Shown: positions 1 through 11,640 of the stretch, one piece after another
Numbering within the stretch: position 1 is the stretch's first letter
How the letters are laid out: each line of letters starts with the position of its first letter
DNA from: Gnetum montanum
Lineage: Eukaryota > Streptophyta > Gnetopsida > Gnetales > Gnetaceae
Direction: 5' to 3'
Length of the DNA stretch: 64,000 nucleotides
Assembly (NCBI GenBank): GCA_015680685.1
Contig: MNCI01012629.1
Coordinates: 247,655-311,654, forward strand
The notes under the pieces: generated by a model
Told to the model about the DNA's origin: nothing
Database searches by the model: none
The model's input: the letters and a program-made list of their open reading frames with translations, nothing else
Program-made: the position numbers and the translations under genes

Positions 1-1477
1 GCCTAGTTGAATCTCATGCCCTCCTATAGTACCTCCTTCATCACCTACACCTGCTCCACCCTAAGGATCTTTCCTTGTAAGAGAAACTTTGGGAAGACAC
101 TAGCGCAAAATAGAGGTAGAGCTCTTAGATCTCAAGCACAAGCATGTCTTTAATTAGGATGCCTTTGTAAGATTGAGTGGCCCCTAACTAGTCCTTGATC
201 TCTCTGCTATGTTCCACCTCCCTGTTGGCCTTGTCAATGACGCACATGCCATTAGTGGGAAGACCAAAGGGGTTGCCAAAAAAGGCCTTGCTAAGGTCCA
301 GAACTACCCTCACACTGTGTACTTAGGTGAAAAAATGGCAAACATTGCTACTGAAGGAATCTATGATGATAACCATTTTGGCCACCAAAATTTTTAGGCT
401 AAGGGCCAAGAAAAGGTTCATCAACCCAACACATGTGACCCTACTAGTTAGTGCCTCTAAAGCCTAGTGGCACAACCAATGCTGCATATCCTCCACATCA
501 CCATATTTCATGAAGAGGGTGGCTTTTGTGTGGCTTTTAGTCATCACTATCAGCTTGCATAAAGTAATTACTGCACAATAAAGGTAAAAAAATGTTAAAA
601 CCATGCAAAGACAAATCAACAAGCACATGTAAGCAAGCACAAGAACTAAAATAGTAAATGCTTACATGGTATAAATGGAGTGCAAGATGGAGGTGGTGGT
701 GCAAGCATCTCCTCGATATTGATCTTACCAGTAGCCCACTCCTCATCTAGCTAGTTATGGATTTTACACTGCTCGTATGCCCTCGAGTACTAGGTAGGAT
801 AGGACCCTATGTCAACTCCCACTTACTTAAGCACAACTTTCCAAAAGTTTGAACTAGAGGAGAATGCCTCTAGGGTAGTATGAGTCAAGGTAAGAGCATC
901 CCTCTCATCATGTAGACCCTACTCATTAGCTTTGAATTTGGCATTAAGCATGAGTAGTTAGCAACTTAGCATAATCCAATAACAAAGAACACACTATAAC
1001 AATCATAAGAAAACTTACCCTTCGATGTAGTATACAATTCCAAGCAGGTTTTGGAATAAAGTGTGCATGCACAAAGCAACAAAGAGGGTGTTTCTCTTGT
1101 TGTAGCAAGAGAACTCTGGCATCTACTAAATCCTAAACAAAGGCCAAGTGCCCCTAGGGCCTCTACTTGAACCACCTACTCCATCATCATCAGTAGTGGG
1201 CTCTTTAGACATGAACCTCAAAATGCTCAAATTAGCCTTAGATAACAATGTCTCTGTGATAACACTGGTAGCCTCTACCACTAAGTGTGACCACATCATC
1301 ACACTAAAATGCTGTAACAAGAATTCCAGGAACTCGTTGGCCCCTATCTAGAATCACACTACCTGATGACCTACTAGCATATTTGGTGTAGGCGTGTTGG
1401 GAATAAGCTTGCTCATACAACAAAGAATGCCCACAAGCTCCATGACAACCAAGATGTGCTTTAGCAGCACCCTACAA
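1..1477 (-). pseudogene. Antisense multi-exon accessory gene of element A (5' and middle exons)
   Basis: The minus strand, opposite to element A's pol, reads as exons homologous to the plus-strand gene at 15712-20020 in element B. Exon 2 is about 1477-1019 (acceptor TTTGCAG, donor GGTAAGT) and contains VGILCC, EFLEFLLQHF and RNTLFVAL. Exon 3 is about 960-666 (donor ATGTAAGC) with NFWKVVLK and a proline-rich end. Exon 4 runs from 570 to the window edge with LFMKYGDVEDMQHWLCH and NPFGLPTNG. Each aligns with its partner in B (VGILCC, DFLQFLL, YNTLFVACHL; FFHYGDIKEAQHWLGH; FGVPSDN), and exon 2 is almost the same length in both (459 and 450 bases). In-frame stops are mostly TAG. Function and family are unknown to me. 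The first exon was not found, and the 3' end lies outside the window. A plus-strand reading frame at 209-397 is only its shadow. Confidence 0.72.
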
Positions 1478-3856
1478 CTGCAAAGCAATAGACGAAGCAT
1501 TAGTACACATACATTGGATGCAAATTTTGACAAAATATTTAAAAATTAAACTTAGCAAGATTAGCATAACATAGCATAGGCTAGCAAAAAATATCTTAGG
1601 GCCCCCTGGGCCCTTTGGGTATAGGACGTCAACACATACATTTGATGTGCCTGGTACTCACCGGGGTACAACATGTTTTGGATAGCATTAGCATCTCATT
1701 TTGGATGTTTGCATGTTCAACATTTCCATAGTGTGCATGTTTGGGTGGTTTAGCATTGTTACGAATTGCAGGTATAACATTTTTTGTAGGTTTAGCATTA
1801 TAGGCATTGTGGCTTTTTGCAAGTTTAGCACTAAGTGCAATGTATAAAATTTTCTAAAATTTTTTCTAACTTTGGATAGCATAGTTTGGAATCTTGAAAA
1901 TTTTTTCTAACTATGGATTACCTTAGTGGATAACATAGTCTAGAGAAACAACAAATTTTTTCTAACTCTAGATCACCTAGATGATGCTTTGGAAAACTAG
2001 AGAGCGTAGTCCTAGATTATAGAAAATTCTAACTCTTGACTATGCTCCCCACAGAGCGTAGTAATTAAAAAAACTAATTATTGGATAGATGCCATTTCAT
2101 CACACTTGGCATCAACTGCACCTCCAAGACAGGGAGCATAGTCATGGCTATAGCTTGTAAGGAGTGAGGTCTTGGCTATTACCCCAACGCACTCTCCATT
2201 GCACAGTGCTCTACTACAGTTCTATACACTACCTACTACCTTCTTTACACCATCATGTCCTACGCACCCTGCATCCTCCAAGGCTATAAGGAGAAGCATG
2301 CACTAGGCATCTACCATGGCCACCATCCTTGTGGTCATGCCACCTAACACCTACATTGACTACGTTCCCTATAGCCATGTTACCCACACCAATGGTGCTG
2401 CCTTACACCACACCTCTACCCTACCCCATTGCTACGCCAAAATTTCATCAAAAAAAATAGGCAATAGTAAACACATCCTTGGCACCAAGCATCTCCGCAC
2501 GGACCCCTATGGTCACACAACTACACCATAGGGTGAGATGCTCCTATGGCCCCCATAGCCCCTAACATGGCTAGACCTCACCCATGCCTTTCTTACTACA
2601 AGAATAACAAAAATATTCATAGGGAAAACCCCAGCCATGTCATTGCCCTATAGCAAGCCATCCACATTGGCCACTGGAGCCCTCAACCCCCACCTTGTGT
2701 AAAAATAAAAATAAACATTTAGACCCTCACAATGCCCATTATCCTGTGTGCATAGTTGATAGCTCCTGGTCGTTGCCAAACCCTAATCCTTGTCCCATGT
2801 TGCAAAAAGACAAAAATGAATTTCAAACAAAGAAAAATTCTTCTGCAGTAAACCTGCAAGTCCCATAGTCGATGGACCTTGTGCAAGCCCATGTCCTTTC
2901 CATCTATGGTTGCACTCGCCGCCGTAGTAACCACAACCTCCACAAAGCCCTTACTTGCCAAACATTGTAGAAAATAGTCACGCATGTTCACTCATAGCAT
3001 AAGAAAAACCCTCATTTTGCAAAACTGTACCAATGTGCATGCCCCCTGCTGTGATGATCTGAATAGCCATAATGATGGGAGCCCTTGCCATGGTAGGGCA
3101 CCACCAACATCTACTATCCAAATCCCAAGTGAAAAAAAATGTAGAAAATAAAAGAACAAAAGGGGAAGAGCATAGTTGGGATACCTGGTAGAGGTGGTGT
3201 CCTCTACTCCTCCACACATGCCCACAACAAGTGGCCAAGTGCCTATTCTCCTTCATGTACATTTGCTAGTCTAGGATGCAGGCATCCACTTCGGTGCATC
3301 ATCCTAGTAGCAACTATGGTCTCTTCATTGGCAGTGTGCTCTAATAGGAAGTCTATGCTTTGAAAACTTCACATTTGTAACTTTGAAATTGATAGACTTA
3401 CCCATGGTAAAACATGTTTTTATACCCTCCTAGGAACACTTAATGACTTACCAACCCTAGGACTATGCTCAGTACTATTGGCATAGGGGAGTGCATAGTT
3501 GGGTGGGAGTGTAGTCACCCAAACTTAGAAAATTTTTTAACTTTGCTTGCAATCCAGTGACTTAGAAATTTTTTTGATTTTTCTCGTTGCCCAATAAATT
3601 CCTAGGCCAATTTTTCTTCTTCGATGCACCAAGCCTTACTCAAAATGACACATCTAGCACATTCACAGTTTGCTAAGATCTTAAACTCATACACATGACC
3701 TACTGAGGCCTAAAACTAGCATAAACACACTTACCATCTTTAACAATATATGTGCATACTTAGGCAAAATTTTTATTACATTTATTTTTCTATATTTGTA
3801 CATATCAACTTCATTGAGATAGATGTGACTTGACATTTTTCTAGTTGTTTTTGCAG
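1478..3856 (+). other. Element A interval between antisense gene and pol; ends in splice-acceptor-like site
   Basis: No gene is recognised in this stretch. By comparison with element B it is the right-hand part of the long spacer between protease and RT. The first exon of the antisense gene should lie somewhere on its minus strand. Two minus-strand frames at about 2719-3262 end in splice-like sites (CAG|GTATCC), but I find no partner for them in B. The spacer ends in TTTTTGCAG at 3848-3856, immediately before pol. The same kind of site precedes pol in elements B and D, which fits an Ogre-like intron covering this interval (inference). Confidence 0.45.
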
Positions 3857-3876
3857 GAATTTTGTAAGAATACAAC

Positions 3877-6800
3877 ATGACTACCTATGAGCATCTTCAC
3901 TCACCTCTAGTCTTCATTGGACCCCATGGTGATCTCATGTGATGCATCGATCCACAATGCCTAGACCTTGAGCCCATAGCCTACGATGAATACATAACAT
4001 TCATAGGGGCATCGCTAGATTGGATTGACCACCTAGTTAAAGCTCTAGATCTAGAGGCAAGTGACATCACTAAGGATCCCTTCATTGAAATCCCTATAGC
4101 AACACCTAGTGGCAAGGCAAAGGCATTGAAACTTAGTTCCTTGCTAGAATCTCAACATGCCCATAACATTGCTAAAGTTCTCAATGATAACATTAAGGCA
4201 TTTGCATGGTCTTACAAAGACATGTCAAGCCTAGATCCTTATGTAGTCCAACATAACATTATCCTCGATTCCAGCATTAAGCCAATTAAGCAAAAAGTGC
4301 ATAAGGTTAGGCTTGAGGTGGTGTTGGAAATCCATGATGAAAACACTAAGCTCTATAAAGCTGGTTTCATCTAGGCCATTGATTATGTAGACTAGGTCTC
4401 CAACATCATGGTTGTGTCCAAGAAAAATGGAAGTATATGCATTTGCATAAACTTTTGAGACTTGAACAAGGTGACCATTAAAGACAATTTCCCATTACCT
4501 AGTATTGATCAACTAGCTTATACTATGGCTAGTCATGCCTTATTATGCTTCATGGATGGATTATTGGGTTACAACTAGATTCAGATCAACCCAGAGCACC
4601 AGCTTAGCACAACATTTATGACCTCACCATGATGCCTTTTTGACTTAAGAACATAGGAGCAACCTATTAGTATGCATTGAATTACATTTTTAGTGATTAC
4701 ATGTTAGGTTTACTTAATGATTACATTGACAACATTGCAGTTAAGTCCACAGCAGCACACAACCATGCAAATGACTTAAACCTAGTACTCAAACATTGTC
4801 TGAGATATGATCTTAGGTTAAACACCAAGAAATGTGTTTTCGACATTAAGACAGGATGGATGCTTAGTTTTGTAGTATCCAAAGTAGGCATACATGTAGA
4901 CCCTGATAAGGTTAAGGCCAAAATAAACTTAGCACCACCAACTAACCTTTAGGAGCTATGAGGGTTACAAGGTAGATTGCAATTTATATGTAGGTTTATC
5001 ATGCTATTGACTAACAAGTTATAGCCAATGCAATATCTACTCAAAAAAGGAGTCCACTTTGAGTGGATAGCTCAATTCCAATAGGAATTTAACAACCTTA
5101 AACAGGAGCTAGCTCAACTTCTAATGATTTAGCCTCTACAAGAAGCTTAAGCCTTCTACATCTACCTTGCTACTTCTAATACATCCATTGCTTCTCTACT
5201 TTTTCAGAAGTGAGATGATGGCACAGAGGTCCTGGTATAATACTTAAGCCATGCATTAGTTTCCCATGAAGCAAAGTATAATGATGTGGAAAAGAATTGC
5301 CTTACCTTAGTCTTCACACTTAAGAAATTGAGGCATTATCGTTTCCATAATCAAGTCAACATCACCTGCCAGAGTAACATACTAGAAGTGATTACAATGA
5401 ATATCTATGAGAGTAGCCATATTGCATGATGGAAGGAAATAACAATAGAGTTTGACCTACACTATGTTGCACAAGCCTCCACAAAAGGTCAAGATATAGC
5501 CACACAACTCATGAATTCGCCCATCAATGATCAAGAAAAATTTGATCCAAAATTCCTAAATGAGCATGTCAATAGAATCAACCAAGAGTCTAATAACTTT
5601 GAGGCACTCCTGCACTTTAATGGTGCTTCAACCTTTCAAAGGGGTAGCACTGCTGTTATTATCACATTCCCTTTTGGGGAGATTTGATCCTTCGCTTACC
5701 ATTTTGCATTCCCATGCATCAACAACGTGGCAGAGTATGAAGGTCTCCTCAAAGGTATCCTAGAAGCTCATGACTTAGGAATTTAAAACATAGCAATTCG
5801 AGGTGACTCGCAGTTAGTGATCAACTAAGTTACAAATGTCTATGCTTGTAAAGCCCAATATTTACAACCTTATTATGACTCGGTGAAGTACTTTCTTAAA
5901 TAGTTTGCAACCATTGATGTTCAATATATCTCTAGGAATGAAAATGCCATAGTTGACACCTTAGCTATGTTAGCCTTAAGCATTACATCCAACATATTTC
6001 ACTCATTGCCCACCTCATTGGTGGATTGCACTATGCCTATCACGCAAACCATAGATATTGTATCCATAGCCATAGTAAGCATGACCCACATAGCAGAATG
6101 GTATGATGATATTAAGGCATACCTTCAATAGGGTGAACCCTTGTAGCATCTAACCAATACCCAGAAGGATGCAATGTATAAACGATCATGGAAATACATC
6201 ATCATCAAAGATAACATGTTATGTCACAGATCATACGATGGCATAGTATTAACCTACCTGAGTAGTAGCAAAGTGCAAACGATCATCAAGCAAGTTCATA
6301 AGGGATTGTGTGGAGGTCACATAGCACCTTGGGTAATGGTGGTGAAACTTAGATGCTTAGGCTATTACTAGCCTTACATGGAATGTGATTGTGTCTCCAA
6401 GGTTAAAACATGTGATATTTTCCAACAACATGGCAACTTAATGCATGTGACACCAACAGAACTACACACAACATAGATCATATGGCTATTCCAATGTTGG
6501 GGGTTGGACATCATTGGACCTATTATGCCTAAGTTTGTCATAGGGCATAGCTTCATTATAACCAGAACTGAGTATTTTACAAAGTGGGTTGATGCCATTT
6601 CCCTTAGGAAGATAATATCATAATAGGTTTGCAAATTTTTGCTTGACAACATAGTGATCCATTTTGGTTTACCCATGACCATCATAATGAATAATGGACT
6701 AGAATTTAGTAGTGCTGAAACCAAAGCCTTTTATGAGCACTTTGGTATTAAGCATTCTTTTTTGTCGCTGTACCACCCTTAGGCAAATGGCCAAGTGGAG

Positions 6801-7373
6801 GCCACAAACAAAGTCATCGTCAACCTTCTAAAGAAGATGCTCAATATTAACAAACAATGATGGCATGAGTAATTAGTCTACGCACTTTGTGCCTACCAAA
6901 CAACACAAAAAATAGCAACAGGTAAGATGCCATATAGCCTTGTTTATGGATTTGAAGTGATTTTTCCTCTTAAATTGTAGGTTCCATCGCTTCATGTGAT
7001 CCTCTCAAGCTTCATTAACAAGGCTCAGAATGATGAGTTGAGAATTGTGGACCTTGACTCTATAGAGAAGGAGCACATGTAGACACTTGATAGCATCAAA
7101 TGGTACTAAGAAAAGCAAAGGCAAAAGCACCTACATAATCAGCATCAACACCTGATCAAGAAAGGGGATCTAGTCCTCAAGGCCATTCACGAACCTGCAG
7201 ACAAATTCTAAGCCAACTGGGAAGGGCCTTTCCTAGTCACTAAAGCCTATGAAAATGGAGCATTCAAGCTTGCTAATCAAGATGATAATGAATTTGCTAA
7301 TCCAGTCAACCATTCATACTTGAAGCCTTACTACACCTACTATGCAGAACCATATCTCAACAAAGTAAGGTAA
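3877..7373 (+). pseudogene. pol: Element A pol: RT - RNase H - second RNase H - integrase, decayed
   Basis: This encodes the replication and integration enzymes of a Ty3/gypsy element. I start it at the ATG at 3877, 20 bases after the acceptor-like TTTTTGCAG. RT motifs visible include KDNFPLPSIDQL, FMDGLLGYNQ and, in place of the catalytic YVDD, YIDN, so the second catalytic aspartate is lost. An RT-linked RNase H follows at about 5130-5400. A second RNase H lies at about 5600-5950 (LHFNGAST with D changed to N, VAEYEGLL, IRGDSQLV). Integrase follows from about 6170: zinc-binding region HKGLCGGH, core WGLDIIGP, NNGLEFSS where DNG is expected, and NGQVEATNK; it ends near KPYYTYY. Many in-frame TAG and TGA codons are present. 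It is homologous throughout to element B pol (11641-15120) but more decayed. Not functional. Confidence 0.88.
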
Positions 7374-7379
7374 GGACAA

Positions 7380-7680
7380 GTCTACTATGACTATAAACTG
7401 GCACAACACTCATCCACTATAATCTTAAACTGGCAAAGCATTGATCTGCTATGACATTAAACTAGCACAAAAATTTTGCTACGACATTAAACTAGCATAG
7501 ACTATCCTCTACGATGTTAAACTGACATAGCTCATCCTTGGGTTATGACATTAAATTGACATAGCAACACGTTTACTATGATGTTAAATTGGCATGCATC
7601 AATCGACCAGGACTATAAACTAGCATGCCATGATCTACTAGGACCTTAAACTAGGTTCATGGTCCACCACACATAGTTTT
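7380..7680 (+). repeat. Array of the CTATGACTATAAACTGGCA motif after pol, element A
   Basis: About eight imperfect copies of a unit resembling CTATGAC-NN-TAAACTRGCA, spaced roughly 30-50 bases apart, begin immediately after the pol stop. Related arrays occur at the same place in element D (49460-49720) and, in opposite orientation, in element B (11210-11610). Conservation across diverged elements suggests a cis-acting or RNA role, but no function is known to me. Confidence 0.75.
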
Positions 7681-8745
7681 ACAAGCAGGTGAGTGTGAAT
7701 ACTTCCAACTTCCCCCTTCCCTCCCTCATTTTTCTAGATCTGATGGATGGGGTGGTGACACTGTAGTCCTAGAATGGATTTCCTATCATTGAGAGAGGCC
7801 TCTGGAACATTTGTAGCATTACCACCGCTTGGCATTTTGCTGGTCTTCTAGAGCTCCTATCATTGGTGCATCCTTTAGGTGGCACTTGCAGCACTACCAC
7901 ATTTGGGCAGCACTTGCAGCATTATGGCCCTATCATTTTGCTAATTTTTTGGGCTCTTACCATTACTTGGGGTTGAGGGTACCTTGCAGCATTATGGCCC
8001 CCCACCCCCTGCCATTTTGCTTATTTTTTGAGCTCTTGTTGTCGGTTTGGGCTCTCAAGAACCCACAACATCATCACCTCCCACCATTTTGCTATTATTT
8101 TCAGACACTTGCCATTGGTTTGGCCTCTAGAACATTTGCAGCATTCTCACCCTTGGCACCTTTACTAGCTTCACAAACACTTGCAACTACTTCAATTGTT
8201 GTAACATTCGTAGCATCCTCACATCTAGTAGTTTACTCACGTCTCATGTTGTGTGGTTCTTTTCTCATCTTCTCTGAGTTGTGCTTGCAGGATGAAGCCC
8301 CAGGTCATTATGCAAAGGTACATCTCATTGTAGTGGCAAGTCACCACATTGCTTTGATGTGCATGATTAGACTAGCCAAGCCACTCAACAATGGACATCC
8401 CTAACACCCCCACTATAACCTACATGCATTCACCCCTTCTATCTTACATTCCCCTACTTTCCCCTACATCACCGAGCCTGCAAACCCCTCCGATGCTCAT
8501 GGCTTCTTCTTTACATTAACCGTAGAACTTGTGGTAGACACAACACAACTCATCTTATGGGAAGCCTTTGTGGGCTAGATAAAACCTAAGCAGATGTAAC
8601 GCAACTCATCCTAAGGAGGAAACACCTATCCTATAGATGTGATGCAATTGCATCAAAGTAGAGCTCATTAGGTGGCATGTAGTCCACCTAATGGAAAGCA
8701 TCTCATAGTTCACATTCAGCAATGTGTAGGATCCAAAGTAGGTTC
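7681..8745 (+). other. Element A 3' untranslated region, left part
   Basis: This stretch is low in coding signal. It has degenerate repeats around TTGGCATTTTGC and GCAGCATTATGGCC, resembling 49720-50400 of element D. An open frame of 191 codons at 7829-8404 is repeat-derived, and I do not call it a gene. The region is cut at 8745 by element B; its continuation is at 25949. Confidence 0.6.
8741..8745. repeat. Target-site duplication GGTTC, left copy (element B)
   Basis: GGTTC at 8741-8745 directly precedes element B, and the same five bases follow its other end at 25949-25953. Five bases is the usual duplication for Ty3/gypsy integrases. The right flank then reads as the continuation of element A by comparison with element D (near 50415). 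Confidence 0.9.
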
Positions 8746-10049
8746 TGTAACGATGAAAAACTTCGGTCGCTGGAAATACCGAACGAAAGTCCGTGTATAC
8801 AGTTCTAACCCTAGATCTGTGTGAGGGTTGTGCTAGAGAAAGATGAATCCGAGGTGCCCTGAATGGTCTTGTCGATCAGACAGGGACTTACATAACTAGT
8901 AAAATTTTTGTAATAATTTGATGGCAAAATAAAGATCCTTTATAAGGTGATGCAATGTTGTTAATCCCGGAAACAATTGAAAATGATGTAAAAGATTTAG
9001 ATGTGATTACCAGATCTATATAAATAGGATGCAAGGAATTAGATTTGTAGGGAATATGATTATAAGATCTAGGACTTAATTTATGAACACAATATGTTTG
9101 ATACAATGATTACAGGCAGGCTTTGGTTTGGACAAAGCACATGCCAGTAGCAAGAAAGTTATCTAAAGATGAAACACATGAGGGTCAATCTACCTTGTTC
9201 TAGCCAATCTGGGCACAAGGAAGTTAGACCCCAGGGAGAATATCAGGTAGCCTATTGTTTCTGATCAAGAGCTCTTGCCAATCACCTTCGATATTCTCAC
9301 GATCGCTAATCCTCTTTTTTGCTCTCTTACCAATCTTGAAAGAAATTTTTTTTTCAACCCTTTGATCTTTGTCAACTAGAGCATGTATAAGGTTAAGATC
9401 AGGAGAAAAACGTGGTTTAGGTGACACGTGTCTTGAATTTGCAAAATGTTGTTGACTTGATGTGATGGTTGTTGGGGTCTGCGGTGCCACACCAGCTTAC
9501 GCTCTAAAGCATAATGCAGCGTAAACCGTTCTTGTTGAAGCTTTGGCGACAGGTGACTTCTTGATTACGCTACAGTACGCTGGAGAGAGTATTGTGCCAC
9601 ATGGACTGCTGATGCTTGTATTACGCTGCATCCTGCTAAATTACGCTGCACCACACCAGATTATGCTTCATAGCGTAATCTAGTGTAAAATAGTACACTT
9701 ACAGAAAATCGAAGTGTTGTTGAAGTTTTTGGGCATTTTCCATCATTAATGTTGTATTGGATTGCTTTCTGACATTACGCTGCATTACGCCATGTTGTGT
9801 AATGTAGTGTAAGGTACCGAAAAACCAAGGTTCTCAAAACCTAGAGATTTTGAAGGGTCGAAAACTTGCTATTGTGCACCCGTCATTTTGCTGTCTTCTA
9901 GAATTCATTTGTGTTGTGCTGCACGGCATGGTAAGACATGCTTTTAATCTGAAAAGAAACTTGTTGTGCCACGCCTTGTTGTGACCCTTTGCTTGAATCA
10001 CCAGCCTTTTGTTGAATCGTCGAGGCCTCAAAATTTTCACGGTGTTTCA
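8746..10049 (-). repeat. Element B 3' LTR
   Basis: This 1304-base LTR is in minus orientation and is homologous along its length to 24651-25948. Read on the minus strand it starts TGAAACACCGTGAAAATTT and ends ATCGTTACA. Its U3 part (about 9490-9830) is full of ACGCT/AGCGT-type words in both orientations. A TATA-like TTTATATAG on the minus strand lies near 9017-9025. Confidence 0.9.
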
Positions 10050-10066
10050 ATGACCCCTCTTTGTTG
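10050..10066 (-). other. Polypurine tract of element B
   Basis: On the minus strand the sequence just inside the 3' LTR reads CAACAAAGAGGGGTCAT, followed by the LTR start TGAAACAC. Elements A (26441-26457) and D (50724-50740) have almost the same tract at the same place. It is the expected plus-strand DNA priming site. Confidence 0.8.
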
Positions 10067-11209
10067 ACTTTTAGAGGGCTTTCTTGAAAGACGTCGATAA
10101 AGAATACGAAACATCAGAAAGGTAAAGGCATCAATAGCATTTGTCAGAGACTGCTCAAATGTTGTTTTGTCAAACTTAGAAGTGAGAGGATGGAGGGTCA
10201 TAGGGTATAGGAGGGATCTTACAGGAGTTAGAGATGGTAGGTTCGGGGAAGACTCAAATACATGAACATGAAGCTTTTCTGAACAAGTTATTACGTCCTT
10301 TCACTAATGTGTTTGTGAAAGGTTACATCGGCATACTGCATATGGGGGGCTTGCAAGGACGAGTTATGTTACGCTCGCATGGCCTGGATGAGTTGTTTTA
10401 CGTCCATTTTGCCAAGTGTTACCCCCCTATTTTTTTTGAAAAATGCAGATTGCATGCCACAAGGTGAGCTGTGGTATGCTAGTTTGTGGGCATGATAATG
10501 AAAATGGATCGACTTAATGCTCATGTTCTGTACAAGTGGAGAAGAAGGCAGGGATAATTGTAAGGATAAGAAAAGGGGAAAACAAGGTAAGGTACTTCCA
10601 AGTGACCAGGCTAGTCTAAGCAGCCACCTCAGAATGCCATAACACCTCACCTTCTAATGAAAGTATTCTTGATCAATGCCATCGTAACAAGTAACCTGCA
10701 AAACACAACATAGAATAGAGAGCTAGAAACAAACGTCCCGATTGCTAAGGAGGGAGGCTGTTGAAACAAGCGCTGTCCAAAGTGAAAAGGCAGATGGAGA
10801 CTACGAAAGAGCTAGGAGCAAGCATGCCAATGTTGATGCCATGGTTCACAAAGTTACCATCAACAGTCAGATTCATCTTGCTCAAGGACTGTGTAAAGAA
10901 CATGTCAGATGAATCTGCTAAGCCAGAATCTGGTGACAGCGATGGATGGAGGCTGTTAATACTATGGGTGGCCACAGTTTCTTCAGGGCCCCAAGTGGCA
11001 AAGTTGATCCCAAGAGCTGCAACTATGAAGTGGCTATCGTAGCAACATCTCCGAGGGGTCAGTAGTATGCCTTTCAGCATGTCCGAGGAATCAGCAGGAT
11101 GCTGATGGGGTAACAATGTTGCATCTATTCCAACGCCTTACCCGCTCCTTCTGGTAGGGATGCAGTGCAAGAATAATCACGCTCACTTGCTTCATGGATG
11201 ACCTATTGA
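10067..11209 (-). other. Element B 3' untranslated region
   Basis: This is non-coding by my reading. Open frames on both strands at about 10745-11116 overlap each other and match nothing I recognise. It contains partial GCTG/CAGC-rich degenerate repeats. It lies between the post-pol motif array and the polypurine tract, as in elements A and D. Confidence 0.55.
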
Positions 11210-11610
11210 CAGATTCCAGTTTTGGGTCCTAGTTGACCGTTGTTGCTGGTTTTAAGTCTCAGCAGACCGTGGTCCTAGTTTAACGTTTGGGCAGACTGAG
11301 ATCTGCTAGTTTTACGTCGTAGTGAACAGTGGAAGGGCTAGTTTATGGTCCTAGCAGACCATGCTATGGGTGTCAGTTTTATGTCGTAACCTAGGGACAA
11401 GTCTGTGCTAATTTAGCATCTTAGCAGATGTGTGCTTATCTTGCCAGTTTCATGTCATGGCGGAAGGTCGAAAACTTTGCCAGTTTAGCTTCTTGGCGGA
11501 CGCGTGCAAGAGTTGCCAGTTTTACGTCGTAGCGGACGTGTACAACTTTGCCAGTTTTACATCGTAGCGAATGTTTTATGAATTTGCTAGTTTTACATCG
11601 TAGCGGACGT
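11210..11610 (-). repeat. Array of the TACGACGTAAAACTGGCA motif after pol, element B
   Basis: On the minus strand, units such as CGCTACGACGTAAAACTGGC recur about nine times at spacings of roughly 35-50 bases, just downstream of pol. They are the counterpart of the arrays at 7380-7680 (element A) and 49460-49720 (element D). Confidence 0.78.
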
Positions 11611-11640
11611 TTGTTACTTGAGTTTGAACCGAGTCAATGT

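Larger units (their letters stand above)
1..8745 (+). mobile_element. Element A, left part: old Tat-type Ty3/gypsy retrotransposon
   Basis: This is the internal region of a plus-strand LTR retrotransposon that continues at 25949-28209 after the insertion of element B. The order seen is an antisense accessory gene, a splice-acceptor-like site, pol (RT, RNase H, second RNase H, integrase), a repeated-motif array and a 3' untranslated region. Its 5' LTR, gag and protease must lie left of the window. A second RNase H between the first RNase H and integrase is a known mark of the Tat lineage (Tat, Ogre, Retand). The copy is heavily decayed, with stops throughout pol and a changed RT catalytic box, so it is a fossil and the oldest element of this nest. 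Confidence 0.85.

Noticed and set aside
209-397. 62-codon plus-strand frame
   Set aside because: It overlaps exon 4 of the minus-strand antisense gene, which aligns with element B; the plus frame matches nothing.
1148-1351. 67-codon plus-strand frame
   Set aside because: Shadow of exon 2 of the antisense gene on the minus strand (1477-1019), which has the supported homology.
7829-8404. 191-codon open frame on the plus strand
   Set aside because: It lies in the 3' untranslated region of element A, is made of repeated GCATTATGGCC/TTGGCATTTTGC words, and has no counterpart frame in element D.
10745-11116. Overlapping open frames on both strands in element B
   Set aside because: They lie in the 3' untranslated region, overlap each other, and have no homologue in A or D.
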